In this document: piece by piece, positions 25,701-34,307 of the stretch
Position numbering within the stretch: position 1 is the first letter of the stretch
Layout of the letters: each line of letters starts with the position of its first letter
Made by a program: the position numbers and the translations under genes
NCBI GenBank assembly: GCA_001281695.1
Contig: LJIE01000001.1
Coordinates: 3,557,521-3,621,520, forward strand
Direction: 5' to 3'
Source: a bacterium 336/3
GTDB taxonomy: Bacteria; Bacteroidota; Bacteroidia; Cytophagales; Thermonemataceae
Length of the DNA: 64,000 bases
Notes under the pieces: generated by a model
Seen by the model: only the letters and a program-made list of their open reading frames with translations
Database searches by the model: none
What the model was told of the DNA's origin: nothing

Positions 25701-27224
25701 ATGTCCATTCAGTCTGCTCTGATTTCAGTTTTCTACAAAGATGGTTTAGAACCTATTGTTCAAGCTCTCCACAAACAAGGTGTTAAAATTTACTCCACAG
25801 GAGGTACACAAACTTTTATTGAAGGTTTAGGTGTTCCTGTTATTGCCGTAGAAGATCTTACAGGTTACCCTTCTATTTTGGGTGGTAGAGTAAAAACACT
25901 TCATCCAAAAGTTTTTGGTGGTATTTTATCTCGTAGAGGCTTGGATTCTGATTTACAAGAAACCCAAACTTACCAAATTCCTGCCATAGACCTTGTGATT
26001 GTAGATTTATATCCTTTCGAAGAAACTTTAGCCAAAGGTGGTAGAGAAGATGAAATTATTGAAAAAATTGATATTGGGGGTATTTCCTTAATTAGAGCTG
26101 CTGCAAAAAACTTCCAAGATGTAACTATTATTGCTTCTAAAAATCAGTATCCTTATTTATTGGATATTTTAGAAAACCAAAGCGGCAATATTACTTTAGA
26201 GCATCGCAAATATTTGGCTACCAAAGCATTTGAAGTAAGTTCTCATTATGATACAGCTATTTTTAAATATTTTAATGGACAAACCAATGCTTCTGTAAGT
26301 TTCAAAGAAAGTATTTTAGAAGGTAGAACACTTCGTTATGGAGAAAATCCTCATCAAAAAGGTTTTTTCTTTGGTAATTTAGAAGAAATGTTTGAACAAT
26401 TGAATGGAAAAGAATTAAGTTATAACAATTTAGTAGATATAGATGGAGCTGTTGGATTGGTAGCTGAGTTTGACTCAGAGCAACCCGTTTGTGCCATTAT
26501 CAAACATACCAATGCATGTGGTTGTGCTATTGGAAACAGTGTACAAGATGCTTATTTGAAAGCGTTGTCTTCTGACCCTGTTTCTGCTTTTGGAGGTATT
26601 ATTGCCTTTAATCAGAAAATAGATGTAGCTGCTGCTGAGGAATTAGATAAATTATTTTTTGAAGTCCTCATTGCTCCAAGTTATGATGCAGATGCTTTAG
26701 AAATTCTGAAAAAGAAGAAAAACAGAATTATTTTACTTCAAAAACCCGTTCAAACTTCTGATTGGCAGTTTAGAACACTTTTGAATGGCGTTGTCATGCA
26801 GGAAAAAGACCTCAAAACTGAAACTGTAGAAGATTTGAAAGTGGTAACCCAAAAAGTTCCTACTTCTCAAGAACAAAAGGCTCTTATTTTTGCTGCTATT
26901 CTATCCAAACACACCAAATCAAATACCATTGTACTTGCCAACGAAACACAACTGCTTGCCAGTGGAACAGGGCAAACTTCTCGTGTAGATGCTTTAAAAC
27001 AAGCCATTCATAAAGCCAATTCCTTTGGATTTAATCTAAAAGGTGCTGTGATGGCTTCAGATGCTTTTTTCCCTTTCCCAGATTGTGTAGAAATTGCTCA
27101 TAAAGAAGGTATTACGGCTGTTGTACAACCAGGTGGCTCTATCAAAGACCAAGATAGTATTGACTATTGTAACCAAAACGATGTGGCTATGGTCTTTACA
27201 GGAATTAGACATTTTAAACATTAA
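25701..27224 (+). CDS. purH: Bifunctional AICAR formyltransferase / IMP cyclohydrolase
   Basis: Last two steps of purine synthesis. 507 residues. The N-terminal MGS-like cyclohydrolase domain has YSTGGTQTFIEGLGVPV and GGRVKTLHPKVFGGIL; the transformylase domain has LRYGENPHQKGFFF, the catalytic KHTNACGCAIG, SDPVSAFGGIIAFN and the C-terminal SDAFFPFPDCVE and VVQPGGSIKD. Complete and in one frame. Confidence 0.98.
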   Translation: MSIQSALISVFYKDGLEPIVQALHKQGVKIYSTGGTQTFIEGLGVPVIAVEDLTGYPSILGGRVKTLHPKVFGGILSRRGLDSDLQETQTYQIPAIDLVIVDLYPFEETLAKGGREDEIIEKIDIGGISLIRAAAKNFQDVTIIASKNQYPYLLDILENQSGNITLEHRKYLATKAFEVSSHYDTAIFKYFNGQTNASVSFKESILEGRTLRYGENPHQKGFFFGNLEEMFEQLNGKELSYNNLVDIDGAVGLVAEFDSEQPVCAIIKHTNACGCAIGNSVQDAYLKALSSDPVSAFGGIIAFNQKIDVAAAEELDKLFFEVLIAPSYDADALEILKKKKNRIILLQKPVQTSDWQFRTLLNGVVMQEKDLKTETVEDLKVVTQKVPTSQEQKALIFAAILSKHTKSNTIVLANETQLLASGTGQTSRVDALKQAIHKANSFGFNLKGAVMASDAFFPFPDCVEIAHKEGITAVVQPGGSIKDQDSIDYCNQNDVAMVFTGIRHFKH

Positions 27225-27230
27225 TTATGT

Positions 27231-27255
27231 ATAAGCCCTCTCAGGAGGGCTTTAT
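27231..27255. terminator. Hairpin between purH and a convergent parvulin gene
   Basis: Stem AAGCCCTC (27233-27240) with GAGGGCTT (27245-27252), loop of 4. The flanking T runs are short, so strength is moderate; the right arm contains the end of the convergent gene. Confidence 0.6.
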
Positions 27256-27846
27256 AGTTTTCAAATAAGTTTTAATTTCTATTTTTTGGTCTTCAAATGT
27301 TTTTAAAACTACATAATACCATTTTTGTTGAGGGATATTAACTATGAATATATCACCTTTTTTGTACTTTTTAATGGTTTCAGCAAAGCCTTTTACCATC
27401 CACTCACCTAAAAACCATCCTAAATCTCCATTTTTATTTCCATCCATATTATACTCTTTTACCAAATTTGTAAAATTTGTTCCTTGCTTATATTTTTGAA
27501 TAATTTGAGTCCGTAAAGAGTCTATTGTTTGCTTTTTTAGTTTCACACCACTTAAATAAATATAACTTACTCTATGTTTTATTTTTGGTTGGACTTCAAC
27601 AAGTTTATAATAATTATTTTCTATCAAAAAAATTGAGTCAGTTTGGATAGAAAAAAGCTTTTTTGCTATTTCTGAGCTATCTTTTATAGGATTTATTTCT
27701 ATTATTTCTGATTGAATATCAGGATTTTTTTTCATAAAATCTTTTGCTTGTTGCACTGATTTTATTTTTTTGAGGCTTATTGTTACATCTTGAGCCATTA
27801 ATGGTATAGCAAAGAGCATGCAATATAAAAATACTATTTTTTTCAT
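27241..27846 (-). CDS. Parvulin-like peptidylprolyl isomerase, secreted
   Basis: 201 residues with a signal peptide ending PLMAQ. After a 90-residue N-terminal part, the C-terminal half matches a parvulin domain: VSYIYLSGVKLKKQTIDSL, FTNLVKEYNMDGNKNGDLGWF, FAETIKKYKKGDIFIV and WYYVVLKTF at the end. The leading His of the active site (usually AxHIL) is replaced by Tyr in YIYLSG, so activity may be lost or changed. Likely periplasmic chaperone. Stands near an SMI1 gene on the same strand (52 bases apart). Confidence 0.8.
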   Translation of the reverse strand: MKKIVFLYCMLFAIPLMAQDVTISLKKIKSVQQAKDFMKKNPDIQSEIIEINPIKDSSEIAKKLFSIQTDSIFLIENNYYKLVEVQPKIKHRVSYIYLSGVKLKKQTIDSLRTQIIQKYKQGTNFTNLVKEYNMDGNKNGDLGWFLGEWMVKGFAETIKKYKKGDIFIVNIPQQKWYYVVLKTFEDQKIEIKTYLKTIKPS

Positions 27847-27898
27847 AATTAACTTAAAGTTATATTCTATTTTTAGACTATTTAATATTTTTTTAATA

Positions 27899-28531
27899 CT
27901 ACCAATCTATAAACTTGATTGCATCTTTATTCAACTCTTTCACCAAATTATTTATTTTATCTCTCGTTTCTCCATACGAGAAATCATCCACGCCTTCATC
28001 ATCTGCATAACTGGGAGGAAAATAAATACCCTGCTTCAGACGTTCCAAGATAGTTTTTAAGTACATTTCAAAATTTTCATGGATTACTGCATATCCTCCA
28101 CCACCTTTAAAATCCCAATACAAGATACTACCACTATTGGCTACTTCACCCAATGTATCAATCACTTTTACATAACAAGAATCCCAAGAAGCTATCTCTA
28201 CAAAGCCATTTTTCCATTCTCTTTGTGGCTGTTTTTTCTGAATATCTTGCCAGTCTTCTATTCTATCCAATAATTCGCTAAGTGATGAAATATATTCTTC
28301 ATCAAAGTTTGATAAGCCAACTAAATTCGATACATCTTCTTTTGGAAATTCTACAGATTGTAACCATTGATAATATTCACAAAATAAATCTGGTAAAGGC
28401 AAACCTAACTTATCTTTAAATTCTTCTAAGGAGACAGTTTTTTCAAAACCTTCACATACAAAAGCATTTGCATAACCATTTGGATAATTATTTCTCAATA
28501 TATTTTCGATTTCTTGAATAATTGTGTTCAT
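27899..28531 (-). CDS. SMI1/KNR4 (SUKH) family protein
   Basis: 210 residues, cytoplasmic. The SUKH pattern is clear: LPLPDLFCEYYQWLQS, NLVGLSNFDEEY, WDSCYVKVIDTLGEV, ILYWDFKGGGGYAVIHENFEMYLKTILE. In bacteria these often are immunity proteins of polymorphic toxins or contact-dependent systems, but many are stand-alone. No toxin, VgrG, Rhs or PAAR gene is nearby, so the role here is open. Confidence 0.85.
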   Translation of the reverse strand: MNTIIQEIENILRNNYPNGYANAFVCEGFEKTVSLEEFKDKLGLPLPDLFCEYYQWLQSVEFPKEDVSNLVGLSNFDEEYISSLSELLDRIEDWQDIQKKQPQREWKNGFVEIASWDSCYVKVIDTLGEVANSGSILYWDFKGGGGYAVIHENFEMYLKTILERLKQGIYFPPSYADDEGVDDFSYGETRDKINNLVKELNKDAIKFIDW

Positions 28532-28597
28532 AAATTACGTTTTGATTATTGAATGATAATTTATACTTTTAGCAAGTAAAAACCCAAATTTCTACTT

Positions 28598-29005
28598 ATG
28601 AACAAGCTTAAAAATGCTCTTGTAACTATCTCAAATATATCATTTTTATTAATTTTTGTAGCTTTTTTTGCAGGAAAATATGGTTTCCAGCAAGCCCGAA
28701 CGCTTCAAATCGTAGCTTGGACTACATTTGCTTTTGTTGCTGTATTAGAAGGCTTTACGGCATCAGGCAAGGCAAAAGTTTTTTATTTAATTATGATGTT
28801 GGGGGTTGCTGTTGCTTCTTTGGGTATTTTATTTAAGTCTATGGCTTGGGAAAATTATACTCAAATGCTTTTGATTGGTGGTATTACAAGTGTTGTTGGT
28901 TCTATTATTATATTTGTTGTAAATAAAAAAGCTGATTCATTGATGTTTAAAGCTTTGCTTATTGGAGTTATTTGCTTCCTTTTGCATCAAGGGACGTTTT
29001 TATAA
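28598..29005 (+). CDS. Small four-helix membrane protein, unknown function
   Basis: 135 residues, about four membrane helices. The third loop, ILFKSMAWENYTQMLLIGG, resembles the FKIMHWPGA-mLiiG pattern seen in the 11710 protein and in GldL-type membrane proteins, so both may belong to one broad family. No charged catalytic residues stand out. Divergent from the SMI1 gene and convergent with the MarR-like gene, overlapping its end by 6 bases. Confidence 0.65.
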   Translation: MNKLKNALVTISNISFLLIFVAFFAGKYGFQQARTLQIVAWTTFAFVAVLEGFTASGKAKVFYLIMMLGVAVASLGILFKSMAWENYTQMLLIGGITSVVGSIIIFVVNKKADSLMFKALLIGVICFLLHQGTFL

Positions 29006-29638
29006 TTTATCTTTCACAATTTCTTCTACACTCAAATTTTTAAAATTTTTCTGATGATAAATATCTTTATGGAAATCATCAAGATATTTAAGTGTATTGA
29101 GGAGTTTTATCTTTTCAGTGTTTTCTAAATTAGCGGAAGCCAAAGATGCTACTTTCCCTATTTCGGGCATTAAACTATCTAACAGAAACTCTCCTTTTTC
29201 TGTAAGCTTTAAGCCTTTTTTACGTTTGTCTTCTTTATTTTCAACCTCTTCTATTAAGTTCTCTTTCTGTAAACGCTTTAATATCTCCATTCCAGAAGAA
29301 ATTTCAAGTAAGTGTTGTTGTATGAGTTCCGATTTACTGATATTTGTTTGATACCGAATGGTCATCAAGAATACAAAATCATCAATACCTGTAATAGATG
29401 TGTTTTCAAATATTTTCTTTGCATAATGTTTTACATATTTATACAAATTACTGATGTAAGCCATCAATAATCCATCTAATGGAATACCTGTTTGTTCCAT
29501 TTGTTTAGATTCTGTAGTATCTAATTTCTTATTTAACCATAATACAAAGTCCGCCAAATCAGCTGTTCTGTATTTTTTTTCTTCCTTTTCGTACAGTTCC
29601 AACTGCTCTACCAATATTTTTAATAAGCTATAATTCAT
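29000..29638 (-). CDS. MarR-like winged-helix transcriptional regulator
   Basis: 212 residues from MNYSLLK. Central winged helix: DDFVFLMTIRYQTNISKSELIQ, then ISSGMEILKRLQKENLIEEVENKEDKRKKGLKL as recognition helix and wing, then a long dimerisation helix region. The 38-residue upstream extension in the same frame (to 29752) is not family-like and is rejected. Members respond to small ligands or oxidants and often regulate an adjacent divergent gene; here that is the TonB receptor at 29840, about 200 bases away. Confidence 0.82.
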   Translation of the reverse strand: MNYSLLKILVEQLELYEKEEKKYRTADLADFVLWLNKKLDTTESKQMEQTGIPLDGLLMAYISNLYKYVKHYAKKIFENTSITGIDDFVFLMTIRYQTNISKSELIQQHLLEISSGMEILKRLQKENLIEEVENKEDKRKKGLKLTEKGEFLLDSLMPEIGKVASLASANLENTEKIKLLNTLKYLDDFHKDIYHQKNFKNLSVEEIVKDKL

Positions 29639-29775
29639 GGTCGTTTTGTTATTTTCATTTATTACGTAAAAATAATAAAAAAAAATATTTTTACTTTTTT
29701 GTAACAATTTAAAACCTATTTTGTTTAATCTACAAACTCTCTCAGGTAACATTTTGTTATTTTTTGCCTGAAAAA

Positions 29776-29808
29776 AAAACTATGAGAGCTTTAAACTCTC
29801 ATAGTTTT
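29776..29808. promoter_or_regulatory. 13-bp inverted repeat in the MarR / TonB-receptor intergenic region
   Basis: A perfect stem AAAACTATGAGAG (29776-29788) with CTCTCATAGTTTT (29796-29808), loop CTTTAAA. It lies 31 bases before the receptor ATG and 137 bases before the regulator ATG. Could be an intrinsic terminator/attenuator (T4 plus AAAAAA follows) or a dyad operator. Confidence 0.55.
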
Positions 29809-29839
29809 AAAAAATCTTTAACCAGCTAAATTTTATATC

Positions 29840-32272
29840 ATGAAAAAAGTGTATTCTTCTATTATTCTTTTTTTTGTTTTCTTTACTACTTATGCTCAAC
29901 GCCAAGGTATTATTTTAGGAACTATCAAAGACAAAAACACCCAAGAACTCATTATTGGGGCTACTATCAAAGTAGAAAACTCAGCAGTAGGTGCAGTATC
30001 TGATGACGAAGGAAAATTTAGAATTGAAATTCCCACAGGGAGTTATAATGTAATAGTTTCTTTTGCAGGCTACAAGACCCTTACCAAATACAATTTGGTA
30101 GTTACTTCTGGCAATGCTCAAATTATTAACTTTGAGTTAGAAAATGAAGATAATATCGAAACTGTAGAGGTAACAGATAAAACCTCTAAATCTGCTTCTG
30201 CTGCTACACTCGAAACACCTCTTTCTATTCAACGCCTTACAACTGAAGAAATTAAAAGCAATCCAGGTGGAAATTTTGATATTTCTCGTGTGATTCAAGC
30301 CCTTCCAGGTGTAGGAGGAACAGCAGGCTCTGTGGGTGGTTTTAGAAACGATATTATCATCAGAGGTGGAGCTCCCAACGAAAATGTTTATTATTTGGAT
30401 GGAATCGAAGTTCCTGTTATCAACCATTTTGCTACACAGGGTGCTGCTGGTGGTCCAACAGGTATTTTAAATGTTTCTTTTATAGAAGATGTAACACTTA
30501 GTAGTTCAGCTTTTCATTCAAGATTTGATAATGCTCTTTCATCTGTTTTGGAGTTTAAACAACGAGAAGGCAATCGTGAACGTTTTTCAGGAAATGCTCG
30601 CCTTTCAGGAACTGAACTTGCAACAACCTTTGAAGGTCCTATCTCCAAGAAAACCACATTTTTAGCCTCTGCAAGACGTTCCTACTTACAATTTTTATTT
30701 AAAGCTCTCGATTTACCCATTCGTCCAAATTATTGGGACTTTCAGTACAAAATTAGTAGCAAACTCAATGAAAAAACAACCCTTACAGCCATTGGAATCG
30801 GAGCAATTGACGAATTCACTTTTGGTGTTCCCAGAGAATCTGACGCTAATAAAGAATATATTCTTCGTTCTAATCCCAGTATCAATCAGTGGAATTATAC
30901 AGTGGGTTTTAGCTTAAAAAGATTAATTGATAATGGTTTTCTCAACATTGCTTTGAGCAGAAATATGTTTGATAATCGTTTGGATAGATTTGAAGATGCT
31001 CAATTTGGTGATGAATCTCGTAGAACACTCAGAGTTCGTTCACAAGAGATTGAAAATAAATTACGTATAGATGTTAATAAAAAAATGGGTGATTGGAAAT
31101 GGAGTTATGGAGGTGTTGCCCAATATGTTAAATACAACACTAACTTTTTCAATCGTTTTAGAAAAGAAATTCGAGATGAAAACAATAATATTGTTCAACC
31201 ACAAATAGATATTCGTGCCAATTCAGCTATTGATTTTGCTCGTTTTGGCTTCTTTGGGCAAGCCACTCGTAGCATCGGCAAATGGGGACTTTCAGGTGGT
31301 ATCCGTTCAGATATGAATAGCTTTACTGATACAGGTCTCCAGTTTTATAGAACATTATCCCCAAGAATTTCAGCATCTTATCAAATAAATGATAAATGGT
31401 TTGCATCAGGTTCTGTAGGAAGATATTTCAAAATGCCTATTTATACAGTTTTAGGTTTTAGAGATGAAAACAATAATTTGGTAAACCGAAATATGCCTTA
31501 TGTTGCTAACAATCATTATACAGCAGGTATTGAATTTTTACCAAAATCAAGTTTACGTTTTACTTTAGAAGGCTTTTACAAAACTTACGAAAATTATCCT
31601 GTTTCTCTTAGAGAAGGGGTTTCTTTAGCAAATCAGGGTGGTAATTTTAGTGCAATTGGCAATGAGCCTGTAAGCCCCACAGGTAAGGGCAGAACTTATG
31701 GAATGGAGTTTTTAGCTCAACAAAAACTTGTAAAGAACCTGTTTTTCACAGCTTCTTACACCCTCTTTTGGTCTGAATTTACAGATTTGAACAATAACTA
31801 CATTGTATCAGCTTGGGACACAAGACATTTGTTTTCAGCTATTTTGGGCAAAAAATTCAAAAAAGGTTGGGAAATAGGTTTAAAATATCGCTTTCAAGGT
31901 GGAGCTCCATTTACTCCTTTTGATTTGGAAGCATCTCAAAGAAATTATTTGAGTATAGGGGAAGGTCTTTTGGATTTGAATAGATACAATACTCAACGTT
32001 TAGGAGCATTTCAGTCATTTGATTTCCGCTTAGATAAAAAAATAAATTTCAATAAATGGACTCTTGACTTATATTTAGATGTTGTCAATGCATTTTTACT
32101 TCCAAGTCCAGCATTTCCACAATATACTTTTGAGAGAACTCTTGATAATACAGGTTTCGCAACTACTGATGGGCAACCTATTCGTTCAGATGGTAGCAAT
32201 GCCAAACCTCTTATTCTTGATAACAATGATCCTAGTGTACTACCTACCATAGGCTTTATTATTGAATTTTAA
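29840..32272 (+). CDS. TonB-dependent outer-membrane receptor
   Basis: 810 residues. Signal peptide (ending TTYAQ), an N-terminal carboxypeptidase-regulatory-like Ig domain (about 22-105, ILGTIKDKNTQELIIGATIKV), a plug domain (about 120-235, with IIIRGGAPNENVYYLDGIEVP) and a 22-strand barrel ending in aromatic residue F (TIGFIIEF). Length and single-gene setting fit a siderophore, cobalamin or peptide receptor more than SusC. Ligand cannot be read from the sequence. Followed by a strong terminator. Confidence 0.93.
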   Translation: MKKVYSSIILFFVFFTTYAQRQGIILGTIKDKNTQELIIGATIKVENSAVGAVSDDEGKFRIEIPTGSYNVIVSFAGYKTLTKYNLVVTSGNAQIINFELENEDNIETVEVTDKTSKSASAATLETPLSIQRLTTEEIKSNPGGNFDISRVIQALPGVGGTAGSVGGFRNDIIIRGGAPNENVYYLDGIEVPVINHFATQGAAGGPTGILNVSFIEDVTLSSSAFHSRFDNALSSVLEFKQREGNRERFSGNARLSGTELATTFEGPISKKTTFLASARRSYLQFLFKALDLPIRPNYWDFQYKISSKLNEKTTLTAIGIGAIDEFTFGVPRESDANKEYILRSNPSINQWNYTVGFSLKRLIDNGFLNIALSRNMFDNRLDRFEDAQFGDESRRTLRVRSQEIENKLRIDVNKKMGDWKWSYGGVAQYVKYNTNFFNRFRKEIRDENNNIVQPQIDIRANSAIDFARFGFFGQATRSIGKWGLSGGIRSDMNSFTDTGLQFYRTLSPRISASYQINDKWFASGSVGRYFKMPIYTVLGFRDENNNLVNRNMPYVANNHYTAGIEFLPKSSLRFTLEGFYKTYENYPVSLREGVSLANQGGNFSAIGNEPVSPTGKGRTYGMEFLAQQKLVKNLFFTASYTLFWSEFTDLNNNYIVSAWDTRHLFSAILGKKFKKGWEIGLKYRFQGGAPFTPFDLEASQRNYLSIGEGLLDLNRYNTQRLGAFQSFDFRLDKKINFNKWTLDLYLDVVNAFLLPSPAFPQYTFERTLDNTGFATTDGQPIRSDGSNAKPLILDNNDPSVLPTIGFIIEF

Positions 32273-32326
32273 TAATAAACTATTCGTATTCCATAACTTT
32301 TTTAAAAACATCGTGTTTAGTTTTAC

Positions 32327-32353
32327 AAAAGGCTTGATTAATCAAGCCTTTTT
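32327..32353 (+). terminator. Terminator after the TonB receptor
   Basis: A 26-bp perfect palindrome: AAAAGGCTTGATT (32327-32339) with its complement (32340-32352), ending in a T run. It also contains the -33 element of the downstream promoter. Confidence 0.8.
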
Positions 32354-32364
32354 CTATAACTTTG
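32333..32364 (+). promoter_or_regulatory. Putative heme O synthase promoter overlapping the terminator
   Basis: CTTG (32333-32336), 20-base spacer, perfect TAACTTTG -7 box (32357-32364); ATG at 32391 follows 26 bases later. Confidence 0.5.
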
Positions 32365-32390
32365 TGCCACTGATTCTTTTACCTAAGACC

Positions 32391-33278
32391 ATGCTCACTA
32401 TCTCTTCCGAAGAAATACGACTCAGTACAAAATTAAAAGCATATTGGGCTTTTCTAAAGCCCCGATTGTCATTTTTAGTCGCTTTTTCAGCATCTTTTGG
32501 ATATATTTTTGGAAAAACTGGTTATTTTGACTGGATTGGCTTTATAGCCTTGAGTTTAGGAGGCTTTTTAGTTTCTGGGGCATCCGTTGGTATCAATCAA
32601 ATCTTAGAAAAAGATTTGGATAAACTGATGAAACGAACCCAAATGCGTCCTCTACCTTTGGGCATTTTGAGTGTCCAAGAAGCTATTATCTATACAATTG
32701 CTGTTAGTATTGCAGGTATTGCTTTACTTGCCATGTTTACCAATACACTTACAGTTGTTCTTTCTATTATTTCCATGTTTTTGTATGGGTTTGTTTATAC
32801 CCCTCTCAAAAGAGTTGGAGCAATAGCTGTTTTTGTAGGAGCTATTCCAGGGGCTTTACCCCCACTATTGGGTTGGACAGCCGCCACAGGAAGCATTACA
32901 TTTGAAGCTCTCATTATTTTTGCTGTACAATTTATTTGGCAATTCCCTCATTTTTGGGCAATTGCATGGGTCTTAGATGAAGATTACCAGAAAGCAGGTT
33001 TTAGATTACTTCCTTCCAAACAAGGTAGAAGTCTTAATTCGGCAATCCAGATTATGGTTTATACATTATTTTTAATCCCTATTAGCTTACTACCTGCTCT
33101 TTTCAATCTAACAGGTATTATATCAGCAGTTGTTGTAACTTTTGCAGGTTGTATGTTTGCTGCCCAAAGCTTTAGCCTAATGAAAGATGATACTCCTAAA
33201 GCTGCTTTACGTATTATGTTTGGTTCTTTCTTATATCTGCCTATTGTTCAAATAGCCTATATTTTAGATAAAATTTAA
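32391..33278 (+). CDS. ctaB: Protoheme IX farnesyltransferase (heme O synthase)
   Basis: UbiA-family membrane prenyltransferase that makes heme O for the terminal oxidase. 295 residues, about eight to nine helices. Motifs: KPRLSFLVAFSASFGYI, NQILEKDLDKLMKRTQMRPLPLG (first Asp-rich motif, NxxxDxxxD), YTPLKRVGAIAVFVGAIPGALPPLLGW, and FPHFWAIAWVLDEDYQKAGFRLLP (second Asp motif). The start at 32391 fits the promoter and the family length; the longer frame to 32262 would run back across the terminator into the receptor. Confidence 0.95.
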   Translation: MLTISSEEIRLSTKLKAYWAFLKPRLSFLVAFSASFGYIFGKTGYFDWIGFIALSLGGFLVSGASVGINQILEKDLDKLMKRTQMRPLPLGILSVQEAIIYTIAVSIAGIALLAMFTNTLTVVLSIISMFLYGFVYTPLKRVGAIAVFVGAIPGALPPLLGWTAATGSITFEALIIFAVQFIWQFPHFWAIAWVLDEDYQKAGFRLLPSKQGRSLNSAIQIMVYTLFLIPISLLPALFNLTGIISAVVVTFAGCMFAAQSFSLMKDDTPKAALRIMFGSFLYLPIVQIAYILDKI

Positions 33279-33301
33279 TATTTTCAATATATTTGGAAAT
33301 C

Positions 33302-33336
33302 AATAAAGAGAGGTGCTTTCAGCACCTCTCTTTATT
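33302..33336 (+). terminator. Terminator after ctaB
   Basis: A strong 16-bp stem (33302-33317 with 33321-33336) with a GC-rich AGAGAGGTGCT core, loop TTC, followed by T-rich sequence. Confidence 0.9.
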
Positions 33337-33409
33337 TTTATGAAACTTTATTAGGATTTTCATAAGTTATTCTATAAATTTTTGTAGAATTTTAACATCT
33401 TGATTTATT

Positions 33410-33829
33410 ATGAACTCTGAGAATTTATATTCTAATAATTCGGCTAATATTTCATATCTCCCTGAAATCAGTACGATTTACTTGGAGTTTATTGGCAAAA
33501 TAGAAAATGATGATTATAAAGCATCTTATAACAAACTTCTAGAATTTATTTTAGCAAAAGATGCTTCTGCTATTATCACAGACCAAACCAAAAGTAAAGG
33601 TGGTAGTATGGAAGCAAGAGCTTGGCTTGTTGTAAATTGGCTACCAGAAGTAAAGAAAGAACTTGGTGATAAAAAAATATTAGTAGCAGGTATCTCTGAA
33701 GCCAAATTTGGCTTTAAAAAGTTTATCAGTCAATATATAGAACAAACTGTAAAAAAAATGACCCCATTTCCTATTGAAGTGTTTGAGAATTTGCAAGATG
33801 CTATTAATTGGATTCAAAAAAATTCATAA
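33410..33829 (+). CDS. STAS/SpoIIAA-like protein, paralogue 1
   Basis: 139 residues. Predicted order: strand (TIYLEFIGKI), helix (YKASYNKLLEFILAK), strand (SAIITDQTKSKG), helix (ARAWLVVNWLPEVKKEL), strand (KKILVAGIS), helix, and a last strand-helix (FPIEVFENLQDAINWIQ). That order fits the SpoIIAA/STAS-like fold with its typical 'eeAlaWl' end. The DQTKS segment falls where STAS proteins carry their phosphorylated Ser/Thr; this is inference. No signal peptide. First of three tandem copies. Confidence 0.7.
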   Translation: MNSENLYSNNSANISYLPEISTIYLEFIGKIENDDYKASYNKLLEFILAKDASAIITDQTKSKGGSMEARAWLVVNWLPEVKKELGDKKILVAGISEAKFGFKKFISQYIEQTVKKMTPFPIEVFENLQDAINWIQKNS

Positions 33830-33842
33830 ATAATTAGTAAAC

Positions 33843-34262
33843 ATGATTTCTGAGAATATTTACAACAATGCTTCCTCTAATATCTCTTATTTAACAGATA
33901 TAGAAACTATCTATTTAGAATTTATTGGAAAAATAGATAATACAGATTTCAAAGATTCATATAATGTATTGATGGGATTTATCTTATCAAAAGATGCGAA
34001 AGCCATCATTATAGACCAAACCAAAAGTAAAGGAGGTAGTATGGAATCCAGAGCTTGGCTTATTGTCAATTGGCTACCAGAGCTAAAGAAAAGTTTAGGA
34101 GAAAAGAAAATTCTGGTAGCAGGTGTATCAGAAGCTAAATTTGGTTTTAAAAAATTTATCACCCAATATTTAGAACAAACTATAAAAAAGCTTACACCTT
34201 TTCCTATAGAAGTTTTTGAAAACTTACAAGATGCTGTCAATTGGATTAAAAAGAATTCATAA
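33843..34262 (+). CDS. STAS/SpoIIAA-like protein, paralogue 2
   Basis: 139 residues, clearly a tandem duplicate of the preceding gene (13 bases away): the DQTKSKGGSME, AWL-VNWLPE, KFGFKKFI-QY-EQT-KK and FPIEVFENLQDA-NWI-KNS blocks are the same. Differences are scattered, mainly in the N-terminal 50 residues, so the copies are not recent. Function unknown; could form homo- or heteromers with its neighbours. Confidence 0.7.
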   Translation: MISENIYNNASSNISYLTDIETIYLEFIGKIDNTDFKDSYNVLMGFILSKDAKAIIIDQTKSKGGSMESRAWLIVNWLPELKKSLGEKKILVAGVSEAKFGFKKFITQYLEQTIKKLTPFPIEVFENLQDAVNWIKKNS

Positions 34263-34307
34263 ACATTTTTTATGGTATAATGTTCTTTAAAGAAAATCAG
34301 TAAAATT

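Noticed and set aside
29639-29752. 38-residue N-terminal extension of the MarR-like protein
   Set aside because: Composition is random, and the internal MNYSLLK start fits the family and leaves room for a promoter.
32262-32390. 43-residue N-terminal extension of heme O synthase
   Set aside because: It would cross the receptor stop codon and the terminator palindrome; the ATG at 32391 follows a promoter and matches family length.
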